In this document: in pieces, positions 1 to 6,643 of the stretch | Numbering within the stretch: position 1 is the first letter of the stretch | Layout of the letters: the number at the start of each line of letters is the position of its first letter | NCBI GenBank assembly: GCA_025922995.1 | Contig: JAICGT010000070.1 | Location: 1 to 6,682, forward strand | DNA length: 6,682 nucleotides | Origin: Fimbriimonadales bacterium | GTDB taxonomy: Bacteria; Armatimonadota; Fimbriimonadia; Fimbriimonadales; ATM1 | Direction: 5' to 3' | Notes under the pieces: generated by a model | The model's input: the letters and a program-made list of their open reading frames with translations, nothing else | Database searches by the model: none | Told to the model about the DNA's origin: nothing | Translations under genes and position numbers: made by a program

Positions 1-1548
1 ATACTCTCGAACCCGTTTCTGTTGGGACTTGGGAATCTGTTGCCTGGTGATTGCGCTTTCGGCGCTCTTGCGATACTTGCCGATGACTTTGGTGTAAGGC
101 GTTTTCGACCGCTCCCCGGGAGCAGAAGGACCTGTGACTTCGATGTGGGTTTCGGAGCCTTGTTCGGATCGCTCTCCTCGAACGGCTTGCGCCTCGGTTT
201 CTGCGGCTATATCCTTTTCCTGGTCATTCTTGGGCACTCGATCCAAACCCTGGAAGTAGTGGTCTTGCGACCTGCCACCGTTTCCGCCAAGGATCGCCAA
301 AGGCGCCGGCATAACGGACATGCTCGCGCACGCGCCCTTGCATTCGCCAAGCGATTTCTTGAGCTGCTCGATAAACTCGCGCATCGCCTCTTCGTCCTTG
401 AGTTTTTCAGCGAGTTCTTCGAGTCTTTTCATCATCTCGTCGATCTGTTCCTGGGTCAGTTTATTCTGGCCCTTCTCGCCCGCCTCCGCCGACTGCTTGA
501 TTTTGTTTGCCATTTCCATCAGCTCTTTGAACTCAGGCATAGAGTGCAGTCGATCCAAGAATTCGAGAACTTCCTTGGAAAGTTTAATGTCTTGCAGGGC
601 TTCCTGAGCCTCTTTAAGTTCCTTTTCGAGGCTTGCCCGCTGGGAGTCGGAGAGGCTATCTGAAGACATTTCCTTTCGCAGCTTTTCCATTTCGGATTGC
701 AGAGCATCTTCTTTAGATTGAAGCTCCTGCATTTTCCGCTGGGCGTTTTCTAAGTCGCCTTGATCGAGATTTCCGGCAGCGAGCTTCTGCATCTTCATCT
801 TGTCAAGAGCGGACTGTGCCTCGACGGTCAGCTTGCCCGCCTTTGCGAACCGCTCCTTCGCGAGTTCGTCGGCCTTCTTAGCTAACTCATTCGCCTCGAC
901 GAGCGCCTCCTGCTTTGTCATTCGTCCCTTTTCCAAATCTTTGGCAAGCTTTTCAAGACGTTCCGCGAGTTCGCGTTGCTCGAGGGATACATCCTTGTTG
1001 TTCTCCTCGATGAGGGGCCTTGCGACGCGCTGGATCTGCTTTGCCGCAGCCTGAAGGTCCGACCGTTCCTTCTTCGCCTCTTCACTTAGGAAGATCGGCG
1101 AATTCCCCATGAGGAACACAAACGCCGCTAGCCCGGCAGAGAGGAGCCCAAGGCCATGCCACTTGGAAAGCCGCAGGGGGAAGGCAGTTCTACCGTTTGC
1201 TCCCTCCAGCCGAGCCAATGCGTCAGCTAGGACCGCTTGCTCGAAGTCGCTGTCGCCACTGCTTTCGAGCGCGGTTCTCAGCCGATTCTTGAATCCCAGC
1301 CTGCGATCGAGGCTATCCGCCAGATCGAGTCTGCCGACCTTTAGGGCGTAGCCCACCATGAAGCCGACGACCGATCCTGCGACGCACGCCCCCAGGATTA
1401 CCAGCCAATCGGAGTAGTAGCCTCCAAACCGATCGAGCAACGCCAAGCCCATTGCAACGACGGCGCCAACCACAAGGCCCATTGCAAGTCCTTTCAGTCC
1501 TCGGGCCAAGCGAACTCGGCGCGCAAGCCTCTTGAGTCTCTCTTCCAT
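1..1548 (-). CDS. Membrane-anchored coiled-coil protein, DUF4175-like (3' end cut by window)
   Basis: Read from ATG at 1548, the minus-strand frame has no stop to base 1, giving 516 codons. Three hydrophobic helices lie at about residues 20-38, 48-69 and 132-149. Between helices 2 and 3 is the segment LADSLDRRLGFKNRLRTALE (76-95), which resembles the conserved block after the second helix in DUF4175-type proteins. Residues 155-400 are a highly charged Lys/Glu/Leu coiled coil, followed by C403-x3-C407 (CKGAC) and a polar linker. The visible end (about 486-516) has GKYRKSAESA, then an IPKSQQ segment, then VREY. It fits the Y-x-x-x-AE ... iP ... V-x-x-YF tail I recall from this kind of protein, so only a few residues are probably missing. 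The Arg/Lys-rich N-terminus suggests N-in topology, which places the coiled coil outside the cytoplasm. An AGGA sits 7 nt before the ATG, and the gene follows the large permease by 9 nt. The role is unknown; a scaffold or partner of the transporter is inference. The family assignment is moderate. Confidence 0.88.
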   Translation of the reverse strand, partial: MEERLKRLARRVRLARGLKGLAMGLVVGAVVAMGLALLDRFGGYYSDWLVILGACVAGSVVGFMVGYALKVGRLDLADSLDRRLGFKNRLRTALESSGDSDFEQAVLADALARLEGANGRTAFPLRLSKWHGLGLLSAGLAAFVFLMGNSPIFLSEEAKKERSDLQAAAKQIQRVARPLIEENNKDVSLEQRELAERLEKLAKDLEKGRMTKQEALVEANELAKKADELAKERFAKAGKLTVEAQSALDKMKMQKLAAGNLDQGDLENAQRKMQELQSKEDALQSEMEKLRKEMSSDSLSDSQRASLEKELKEAQEALQDIKLSKEVLEFLDRLHSMPEFKELMEMANKIKQSAEAGEKGQNKLTQEQIDEMMKRLEELAEKLKDEEAMREFIEQLKKSLGECKGACASMSVMPAPLAILGGNGGRSQDHYFQGLDRVPKNDQEKDIAAETEAQAVRGERSEQGSETHIEVTGPSAPGERSKTPYTKVIGKYRKSAESAITRQQIPKSQQKRVREY

Positions 1549-1560
1549 TGGCTTATCCTA
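1549..1560 (-). promoter_or_regulatory. Junction and ribosome binding site between large permease and coiled-coil gene
   Basis: The permease ends with TAG at 1560-1558. An AGGA (1559-1556) overlaps that stop codon and lies 7 nt before the ATG at 1548. The Shine-Dalgarno therefore begins inside the upstream stop, which supports this ATG as the start and suggests coupled translation. The spacer has no room for a promoter or terminator. Confidence 0.7.
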
Positions 1561-3099
1561 CAACCTCAGACGCGATTGGCGCCTCTTATCGTTCCAAGTA
1601 GCGGCAGCGGCGATCAGAGATCCGACCGCCACGAGCACCAATCCTGAATTCATCGCCGAGTCGATTGACCCGAACCCGCCGGTCAAAGGATGAATCTCCC
1701 AAATCGACTCCGACTCCTGGACTGCGGAGATTGCATCGAGAATAGGGATGGGTACCAGAAGGACGCACACCAGCAGCAGAAGCGCGATTCCGCGGGCCGT
1801 GGTTAGGTAGTACGCTTGGGAGGATGACCAGCGGGCAAGAGACCAAACGAAGGTTATAAATCCTGCGGCCCATACAGCCTTGCTCGTGAACTCGGCAAAG
1901 TTGGGAGCGCCTCCGAAGAGGCTCAGCGTGAATGCGCTGGACAACGTGGCTGCCAAAACCACGAGCAGCCAAAAAGGGAGCGCACCCGACGGGGTGCCCA
2001 ATAATATCCCTCGCGCCGAGAACACGCCGTCGGGTTGATACTTTCGTTCTGCCGTTCGTGAATAACACGCCGTGAAAGGCACTATCCAATGAAGGAGAAT
2101 TACAAGAATGGGCACAACGATCGCCGCATTGGGTGGAGCGCTCGGCGACATGCCGCTGCTACTGTACGGAGTGTAGTAGGTTGCGGGCGAACTTGCCCAA
2201 GCTAGCGAGTACACGCCGAGCGCAGCTCCCAGCGCTGCGTATAAAACACAGTGCACACGCAAGCTCTTTGTCTCTTTCGAGCCGTATCCACTAAGCGCGG
2301 AACCTGCGCCCAGCAGGAGCAGCTTCGTCAGTAGCGCGACGATCACCGCAATAGGGATCCAAACTGGGAGTTCGAAGCCGAAAAGCGGCGTCGTTGCGCC
2401 GGACGTAAAGCTATAGACCAACGGGTTCAATGCATTGGTGAAACCGGCCGACGTGCCATAAATCATTCCAGAGTAGTCCGCCACGAGCGAGGTAAGAAAG
2501 AAGTAGGCGATCACGGCGACGTACGTGTAAACGACGGCGGAAATCGGACGCGGAGCAAGAACCGAACAAAGTAATCCAATTGCGGTGAAAAGCACTCCGA
2601 AAATCGACAGATAAATAAAGGCGTATAAAATGTCGATCCAGGTGGCTCCCCCCAAAATGACGCACATCGAAACGAGCGGCAGCGCCAGGAGCAGCAACAT
2701 CCATGTGTAGCGGTAGCTTGCGATAAGCTTTCCCACCAGGTAGTGCTTAAGTTCGATGGGTGTTGTCAGCACCAGATCCAGCGACTTCCTTTGTCTCTCT
2801 CCCGCGATCGACGCCGCGGTCAGCGACGGCGCGATGAGAGTTATACCGACCGTAAGCAACATGAGAATCGTACCGGCAAACGTGCTCAGCATGAGCTGCA
2901 TCGACGCAAGAGAATTGTCGGAGAACGAAGTCAGAGCGCTGTAAATAATGACGCCTATGATCATCAGCAGCAACAGGTATGAAGACCAAAGGATAATGGG
3001 CTTGTTTCCGCGTAATTGCGTGCGAAAGTCACGCCGCGCGGTAGCGTTCGAGAAATACACCTCGATGTTGTTGCGCGCCCAGTTTGTCGGCGACACCAT
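1558..3099 (-). CDS. ABC-2 type transporter permease, large subunit (about 12 TM helices)
   Basis: This 513-residue polytopic membrane protein has hydrophobic helices at about 35-57, 74-95, 131-150, 155-180, 186-206, 246-270, 283-300, 326-345, 374-396, 408-422, 438-455 and 483-501. The ABC-2 permease signature follows helix 2: IAGERQRKSLDLVLTTPI (98-115), then a GK at 123-124. It is the cytoplasmic coupling region that contacts the ATPase. The N-terminal half (to about 270) matches a usual ABC-2 permease with six helices. The C-terminal half adds about six helices with no motif I recognise and a Ser/Pro/Tyr-rich segment (304-323), probably an exposed loop. Its ATG follows the ATPase stop by one base, with GGTG 7 nt upstream. 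It is likely one half of a heterodimeric channel with the 277-aa permease, since both share the signature and flank the same ATPase. The substrate cannot be read from the sequence. Confidence 0.93.
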   Translation of the reverse strand: MVSPTNWARNNIEVYFSNATARRDFRTQLRGNKPIILWSSYLLLLMIIGVIIYSALTSFSDNSLASMQLMLSTFAGTILMLLTVGITLIAPSLTAASIAGERQRKSLDLVLTTPIELKHYLVGKLIASYRYTWMLLLLALPLVSMCVILGGATWIDILYAFIYLSIFGVLFTAIGLLCSVLAPRPISAVVYTYVAVIAYFFLTSLVADYSGMIYGTSAGFTNALNPLVYSFTSGATTPLFGFELPVWIPIAVIVALLTKLLLLGAGSALSGYGSKETKSLRVHCVLYAALGAALGVYSLAWASSPATYYTPYSSSGMSPSAPPNAAIVVPILVILLHWIVPFTACYSRTAERKYQPDGVFSARGILLGTPSGALPFWLLVVLAATLSSAFTLSLFGGAPNFAEFTSKAVWAAGFITFVWSLARWSSSQAYYLTTARGIALLLLVCVLLVPIPILDAISAVQESESIWEIHPLTGGFGSIDSAMNSGLVLVAVGSLIAAAATWNDKRRQSRLRL

Positions 3100-3110
3100 T
3101 TTAATTCACC
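3097..3110 (-). promoter_or_regulatory. TAA-A-ATG junction with ribosome binding site (ATPase to large permease)
   Basis: The ATPase stop TAA (3103-3101), a single A (3100) and the permease ATG (3099-3097) form TAAAATG. GGTG at 3110-3107, within the last codons of the ATPase, lies 7 nt before the ATG and is a plausible Shine-Dalgarno. The arrangement implies reinitiation or translational coupling. Confidence 0.65.
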
Positions 3111-4030
3111 GCCCCTGTCGTCACCTGTAGAAACACGTCTTCCAAGTCGAATTTACGCTCGCGAAAGTCGATAACGCGAATCCCTTTGTCGATCAACGTT
3201 GCCAGGAGCTGCGCCTGATCCTGTTCGTCGCCGGAAAACTCTATCGCAAAAGATGAGGGGCCGGACACGTCGGCCCGTAGGACGTGTGGCATGCTTTTTA
3301 TCACGTCTACTGCGCCGTCCAATTCGCCGATCACCCGGACGTCGACATGGCGCCCCGCACGCGCCTGTTTGACAATGTCGTTTACGGACCCAAACGCAAG
3401 CATCCTGCCGCGCTCAATGATGCCGACCTTGCTGCAAAATGCTGCCAGTTCCGGCAAGATGTGCGAGGACACAATGACGATCTTGCCCATGCGACCCAGT
3501 TCCAGAACTAATTCTTTAAACTCCGCGCGGGCGCGAGGATCGAGGCCACTCGCCGGCTCATCGAGCAATAGCAGCATCGGATCGTGCACGAGGCATTTGG
3601 CCAGACACAGTCGCTGCTGCATTCCGCGCGACAACGTCTGCACGAACGAGTCCCTTTTGCCCGACAAGTCCGTAAGTTCCAGGACGTTGTCGATCACACT
3701 CTGCCGCTCACTTGTAGGAATCTTATAGATTGCGGCGAAGAAGTCGAGGTACTCCCAAACCTTAATGTCGTCGTACAAACCGAAGAAGTCCGGCATATAG
3801 CCGATCTGTCTTCGCACTCCCATCGGGTCTCGCCAGATATCCGCGCCGTTGATTCTTGCGGTGCCGGCGGTCGGCTCAAGCAGGGTTGTGAGCATTCTGA
3901 TCGTAGTCGTCTTTCCAGCGCCGTTTGGCCCGATGAAGCCGAAAACATCGCCAGGCTGCAGCGAAAAACTGATGTCGTCGACTGCGAGAAGCGGCCCGTA
4001 AGCCTTGCGTAGATTCTCAACTTCGAGCAT
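3101..4030 (-). CDS. ABC transporter ATP-binding protein (ABC-2/DrrA/GldA type)
   Basis: This 309-residue cytoplasmic ATPase should drive the two adjacent permeases. Motifs in order are Walker A GPNGAGKT (34-41), signature LSRGMQQR (133-140), Walker B LLLLDEP (153-159), D-loop SGLD (161-164) and switch histidine H190 in SSH. The Q-loop position is unusual: where most family members read GY-x-PQ, this protein reads GYMPDFFGLYDD, with Asp81 in place of Gln. After the nucleotide-binding domain (about 1-220) comes a C-terminal domain of about 90 residues ending in FDLEDVFLQVT (294-304), the tail seen in DrrA/CcmA/GldA-like exporter ATPases. Length is normal for that group. The ATG is one base after the stop of the small permease, and an AAGGA lies 11 nt upstream. 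All other catalytic motifs are intact, so it is expected to hydrolyse ATP. Substrate and transport direction are unknown; the subfamily suggests export or mechanical work on the envelope. Confidence 0.97.
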   Translation of the reverse strand: MLEVENLRKAYGPLLAVDDISFSLQPGDVFGFIGPNGAGKTTTIRMLTTLLEPTAGTARINGADIWRDPMGVRRQIGYMPDFFGLYDDIKVWEYLDFFAAIYKIPTSERQSVIDNVLELTDLSGKRDSFVQTLSRGMQQRLCLAKCLVHDPMLLLLDEPASGLDPRARAEFKELVLELGRMGKIVIVSSHILPELAAFCSKVGIIERGRMLAFGSVNDIVKQARAGRHVDVRVIGELDGAVDVIKSMPHVLRADVSGPSSFAIEFSGDEQDQAQLLATLIDKGIRVIDFRERKFDLEDVFLQVTTGAVN

Positions 4031-4046
4031 TTTATGTAGTTTCCTT
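4028..4046 (-). promoter_or_regulatory. TAA-A-ATG junction with ribosome binding site (small permease to ATPase)
   Basis: The small permease stop TAA (4034-4032), an A (4031) and the ATPase ATG (4030-4028) again form TAAAATG, the same arrangement as at the next junction. AAGGA at 4046-4042 lies 11 nt before the ATG, somewhat far but the best Shine-Dalgarno present. Coupled translation is likely. Confidence 0.6.
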
Positions 4047-4865
4047 GTTGGCGCCGGGGTGTTCCCAGCCCTCTGAGTTCAGGGCAAGAGTAGAAAGATA
4101 TAGAAAGAGCATGCCGCATGCAAAGTAAACGATCGTGTGCAAAACTCCATAAAGGAAGTATCCGTTTCTCAGTGGCTGGGATGCTGCGCCGGAAAACACG
4201 GATTCAGTGTATACGTACCGCTCCGCATTGACCTGAGAAACGGCATAAAACGGGTTCAAATAGAGCCAGAACTCCGCCTGCTCATAGTTTGCGGTAGCGG
4301 TCACCATTGGCATTACCAAAAGGCCGAGGAATAGGCAACCGTACACGACGCCGAGGGCTGTCATGCTTCGCCTTGATCTCGCGGAAATAAAAAGCGTAAA
4401 GCCTGCCAGACCGTAAGCAAACGCTGCGATCACGAGCACGACGGTAACACCAGTGAGAACTCGGTCACCATTTGGATAATCGCTCGCGAATATCGAAATA
4501 CTCAGCACCGCGATAATCGCCGCAATTCCGCTTGCGACGCCGAGAAACTTGCCCGCGATGATTTGCTGTTTCGTTATCGGAGCCACCAGCAGCATGTCCC
4601 AGCTACGCCTCTCACGCTCGCCGGCAATTGCGCCGTGCAGCATAACCGGTACGAGGATAACGATCAAGAAAAGTGCGAACATCGACGAGCCCACGAAATG
4701 GAAGTCGTTAATGTAAATCATCGCGTTGATCGTCAGCAGCAAAGAGCTTATAATCAAAATGACAACCCAGTTATTGACGACGTTCGCGCCCATGAACCTG
4801 CGGAGAAACCGCTTGGTTTCGATCAGCATCGGATTATCGGCGACTAATTCTCTCCACAAGCTCAC
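4032..4865 (-). CDS. ABC-2 type transporter permease, small subunit (6 TM helices)
   Basis: This 277-residue permease has six hydrophobic helices at about 32-50, 60-78, 105-127, 138-160, 168-190 and 236-262. The ABC-2 signature lies between helices 2 and 3: IAGERERRSWDMLLVAPI (80-97), then AGK (104-106). Length and topology are standard for ABC-2 permeases. A segment of about 45 residues between helices 5 and 6 (191-235, rich in Tyr and Asn) is probably outside the cytoplasm. The start is GTG at 4865, supported by a 4-nt GTGA overlap with the previous gene's TGA and a GGGGG 8 nt upstream. The next candidate, Met12, has no better context. It should pair with the ATPase immediately downstream and probably with the larger permease beyond it. 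The substrate is unknown. Confidence 0.94.
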   Translation of the reverse strand: MSLWRELVADNPMLIETKRFLRRFMGANVVNNWVVILIISSLLLTINAMIYINDFHFVGSSMFALFLIVILVPVMLHGAIAGERERRSWDMLLVAPITKQQIIAGKFLGVASGIAAIIAVLSISIFASDYPNGDRVLTGVTVVLVIAAFAYGLAGFTLFISARSRRSMTALGVVYGCLFLGLLVMPMVTATANYEQAEFWLYLNPFYAVSQVNAERYVYTESVFSGAASQPLRNGYFLYGVLHTIVYFACGMLFLYLSTLALNSEGWEHPGANKETT

Positions 4866-4878
4866 TGAATTTTCCCCC
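4862..4878 (-). promoter_or_regulatory. GTGA stop/start overlap with ribosome binding site
   Basis: The stop TGA of the upstream gene (4864-4862) overlaps the GTG start of the small permease (4865-4863) by four bases in total. GGGGG at 4878-4874 lies 8 nt before the GTG. This is a classic translational-coupling junction and fixes the unusual start codon. Confidence 0.7.
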
Positions 4879-6643
4879 AGGTGTAAACTAGCGAAATCTT
4901 CGAGCCAACATCTAACCCAATTTGCGGGCCGGGTCTAAAGCCTTCCAGCACCGCTCGGATAATGGCCGTGTCACCAAGCCTGAATCTGTCTGGATCAGGC
5001 ATGCCGGGGGCCTTGGTTTCACGCGTCCCGCCCTTTTCGATATCACCCAACGGATACTTAATGTCGTTGAGAATAACGTTAACGTCGCGCAAGGCATACG
5101 GCGAAGCGTTCGTGAGGCTGCAAACTAATAGGTCTCCGGATTTGCGTATGGAGCCTTGCAACCACGCTGTGGTCTCCACACGTTGAGTAAACCAGAATTC
5201 ATGGAACGACAGATTTGAAGCCCGCAGCGACGGCATGCGGACTTCGCCGTCGTCTTGCAATTCCGTGTCGAACCGGTTTCCGCGATAGTAGTAATCGCCA
5301 GGCTGTGTCGAGACGTTGTCGACGTCCTCAAGCCCGACGTCGTATCTGCCGCCCTTCGGAATAAACAGCTCGGACATTCCGGTGAAATAGCCTTCGTCAT
5401 GATCCGGAGAAACAACCAGCGTCCCGTGAGTTCTGGCAGACTGGCCGCTTTTGTAGAGGCCGAACGCGAGGCCGAAGAAAACGCCGGCAAAAGCAACGCT
5501 GATAATCGGCGTTGTGATCCAGGCCAGATCGCCTTTTCCGAACTTGCGCAAGAGCGCGAAATTGATCGGCACGGCGATGATGAAGTGAAGCAGCAGAATC
5601 AGAAAAACCGTGCTAGCGCCGGGCAACTCGGCGTCGAACGGATTTTCGATCAGCCCGCCGTAGTCGTACATTTCGGTTTGATAACCGTCGCCCGCGGCTC
5701 GATTGAAGAGCCCGTCTCGAATACCTATTCCGTTGGCGAATAGCTTGGTCAGGCCCTTCCATTGCTTGATAGGCGGCTGGAACGGATCGAAAGCCATGTA
5801 CACGACTTTGCCCAAGCCGAAGCGCCTTTCAACGACGACCGGGAAGCCATGCGCGGAAAACATCACATCCGAGCCCTTCGCCGGCGCGCCGACCGCCAGG
5901 GAGACTTGTGCGGGCGGCAGAGCGGAGCCTCCGAGCTTCTCGATGCCCGGCAGGCCGTTCACGTTGCGCAGCGTGACCGAGCCAACGGGAAGCAAGTGCT
6001 TCCAGCGCGCGTCGCCGAGGATCGGTGAGCTTGCGCCGCCCGCAAGCACAATCGTTCCGCCGTTGATCGCCCAGGTCTTGATCGCCCGAACTTCGTCGTC
6101 GGTCATGCGCTCGGCGCCCTCGCCGAGGACCAGCGCCGCGAACGCGCTGTAGCCGACGGGCCGGTCCGGAAGGCTTCCGGGCCTTCCGTAGGAGTCCGCG
6201 AAGTTCAGCATCTCGGGGTACTGCTGACGCAGGAAAGTGAGGTCGCCGAGGCTGCCTCCGATCAAGCCGATGGCGTGGTCGCCGGTAGGTTCCGGGAGTT
6301 CAAGGGTCGCCCGTAGGTCGCCCTGGTTCGTCTCCAAAACCACGGCCGCCTCCAGCCAATACGCCTCCGGCGGGGCGTAGCCCATCAGGCGCTTTCGCGC
6401 GCCGGAAGGCAGATCGATCGGGTAGGAGATCGAGCACCCCTCCCAGGTCAGGACAATGCTGCCGACGGCGTCTGGGCCGTTGTTAGCGGCCTCCATGAAG
6501 ATCGGCGTTTGGCCCCCGGAGGCGGCTTTGCCGAGGAATGCGGGAGTCACGACAAGAGACAGGTCCCTCGGATCAGCGCGCCCCGTGCCACACATTGCCG
6601 CAAGAACCAGGAGTACGAACGCCGGATTTCGCAATTTGAACAA
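4862..6643 (-). CDS. Signal-peptide-bearing membrane protein with GATase-like domain, ABC-transporter accessory (unnamed family)
   Basis: From the TTG at 6643 this is 593 residues. Residues 1-23 look like a signal peptide: Lys/Arg at 3 and 5, a hydrophobic core at 8-17 and GRA before a likely cleavage after Ala23. A beta-rich domain (24-118) is followed by a glutamine-amidotransferase-like fold (about 122-205), with VGYSAFAALVLGEG, a DDEVRAIKTW helix and GGTIVLAGGAS. Where active GATases carry a Cys nucleophile, this reads Gly-Gly-Ala-Ser, so catalysis is doubtful. A further beta region (206-342) includes RFGLGKVVYMAFDPF. A helical hairpin follows: TM 344-365, a short basic loop RKFGKGD and TM 374-397, with VPINFALLRKF and LAWITTPI, motifs common in hairpins of such ABC-linked proteins. 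Residues 398-593 form a second, mostly beta domain. By the positive-inside rule, both large domains face outward. A role as extracytoplasmic partner of the permeases is inferred, loosely like GldG. The start is uncertain: the frame remains open to the right edge. Confidence 0.88.
   Translation of the reverse strand: MFKLRNPAFVLLVLAAMCGTGRADPRDLSLVVTPAFLGKAASGGQTPIFMEAANNGPDAVGSIVLTWEGCSISYPIDLPSGARKRLMGYAPPEAYWLEAAVVLETNQGDLRATLELPEPTGDHAIGLIGGSLGDLTFLRQQYPEMLNFADSYGRPGSLPDRPVGYSAFAALVLGEGAERMTDDEVRAIKTWAINGGTIVLAGGASSPILGDARWKHLLPVGSVTLRNVNGLPGIEKLGGSALPPAQVSLAVGAPAKGSDVMFSAHGFPVVVERRFGLGKVVYMAFDPFQPPIKQWKGLTKLFANGIGIRDGLFNRAAGDGYQTEMYDYGGLIENPFDAELPGASTVFLILLLHFIIAVPINFALLRKFGKGDLAWITTPIISVAFAGVFFGLAFGLYKSGQSARTHGTLVVSPDHDEGYFTGMSELFIPKGGRYDVGLEDVDNVSTQPGDYYYRGNRFDTELQDDGEVRMPSLRASNLSFHEFWFTQRVETTAWLQGSIRKSGDLLVCSLTNASPYALRDVNVILNDIKYPLGDIEKGGTRETKAPGMPDPDRFRLGDTAIIRAVLEGFRPGPQIGLDVGSKISLVYTWGKIQ

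Noticed and set aside
22..663. Plus-strand open frame of 213 codons opposite the coiled-coil gene
   Set aside because: It lies entirely antisense to the conserved, motif-bearing minus-strand protein. Its Phe/Leu/Arg-rich translation is what Lys/Glu-rich codons give when read backwards.
1449..1486. Short direct repeat CCCATTGCAA (two copies about 30 bases apart)
   Set aside because: The two copies encode Leu-Ala-Met-Gly-Leu and Val-Ala-Met-Gly-Leu in the first TM helix of the coiled-coil gene. Helix composition explains it, and there is no further copy nearby.
1586..2089. Minus-strand frame of 167 codons inside the large permease
   Set aside because: It is an alternative frame within a well-supported membrane protein gene, with no hydrophobic segments or motifs of its own.
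3694..4119. Minus-strand frame of 141 codons across the permease/ATPase junction
   Set aside because: It is out of frame with both the permease C-terminus and the Walker A region, which are clearly coding. The product is Ser/Arg-rich and featureless.
5255..5743. Plus-strand open frame of 162 codons within the first gene
   Set aside because: It is the antisense shadow of the TM hairpin and second outer domain of the 593-aa protein. The translation has no recognisable domain and the frame has no operon context.
6590..6592. Possible lipoprotein signal in the 593-aa protein (LAAMC, Cys18)
   Set aside because: The residue before Cys is Met, not Gly/Ala/Ser, so it does not fit a lipobox. A signal peptidase I site after GRA (Ala23) fits better.
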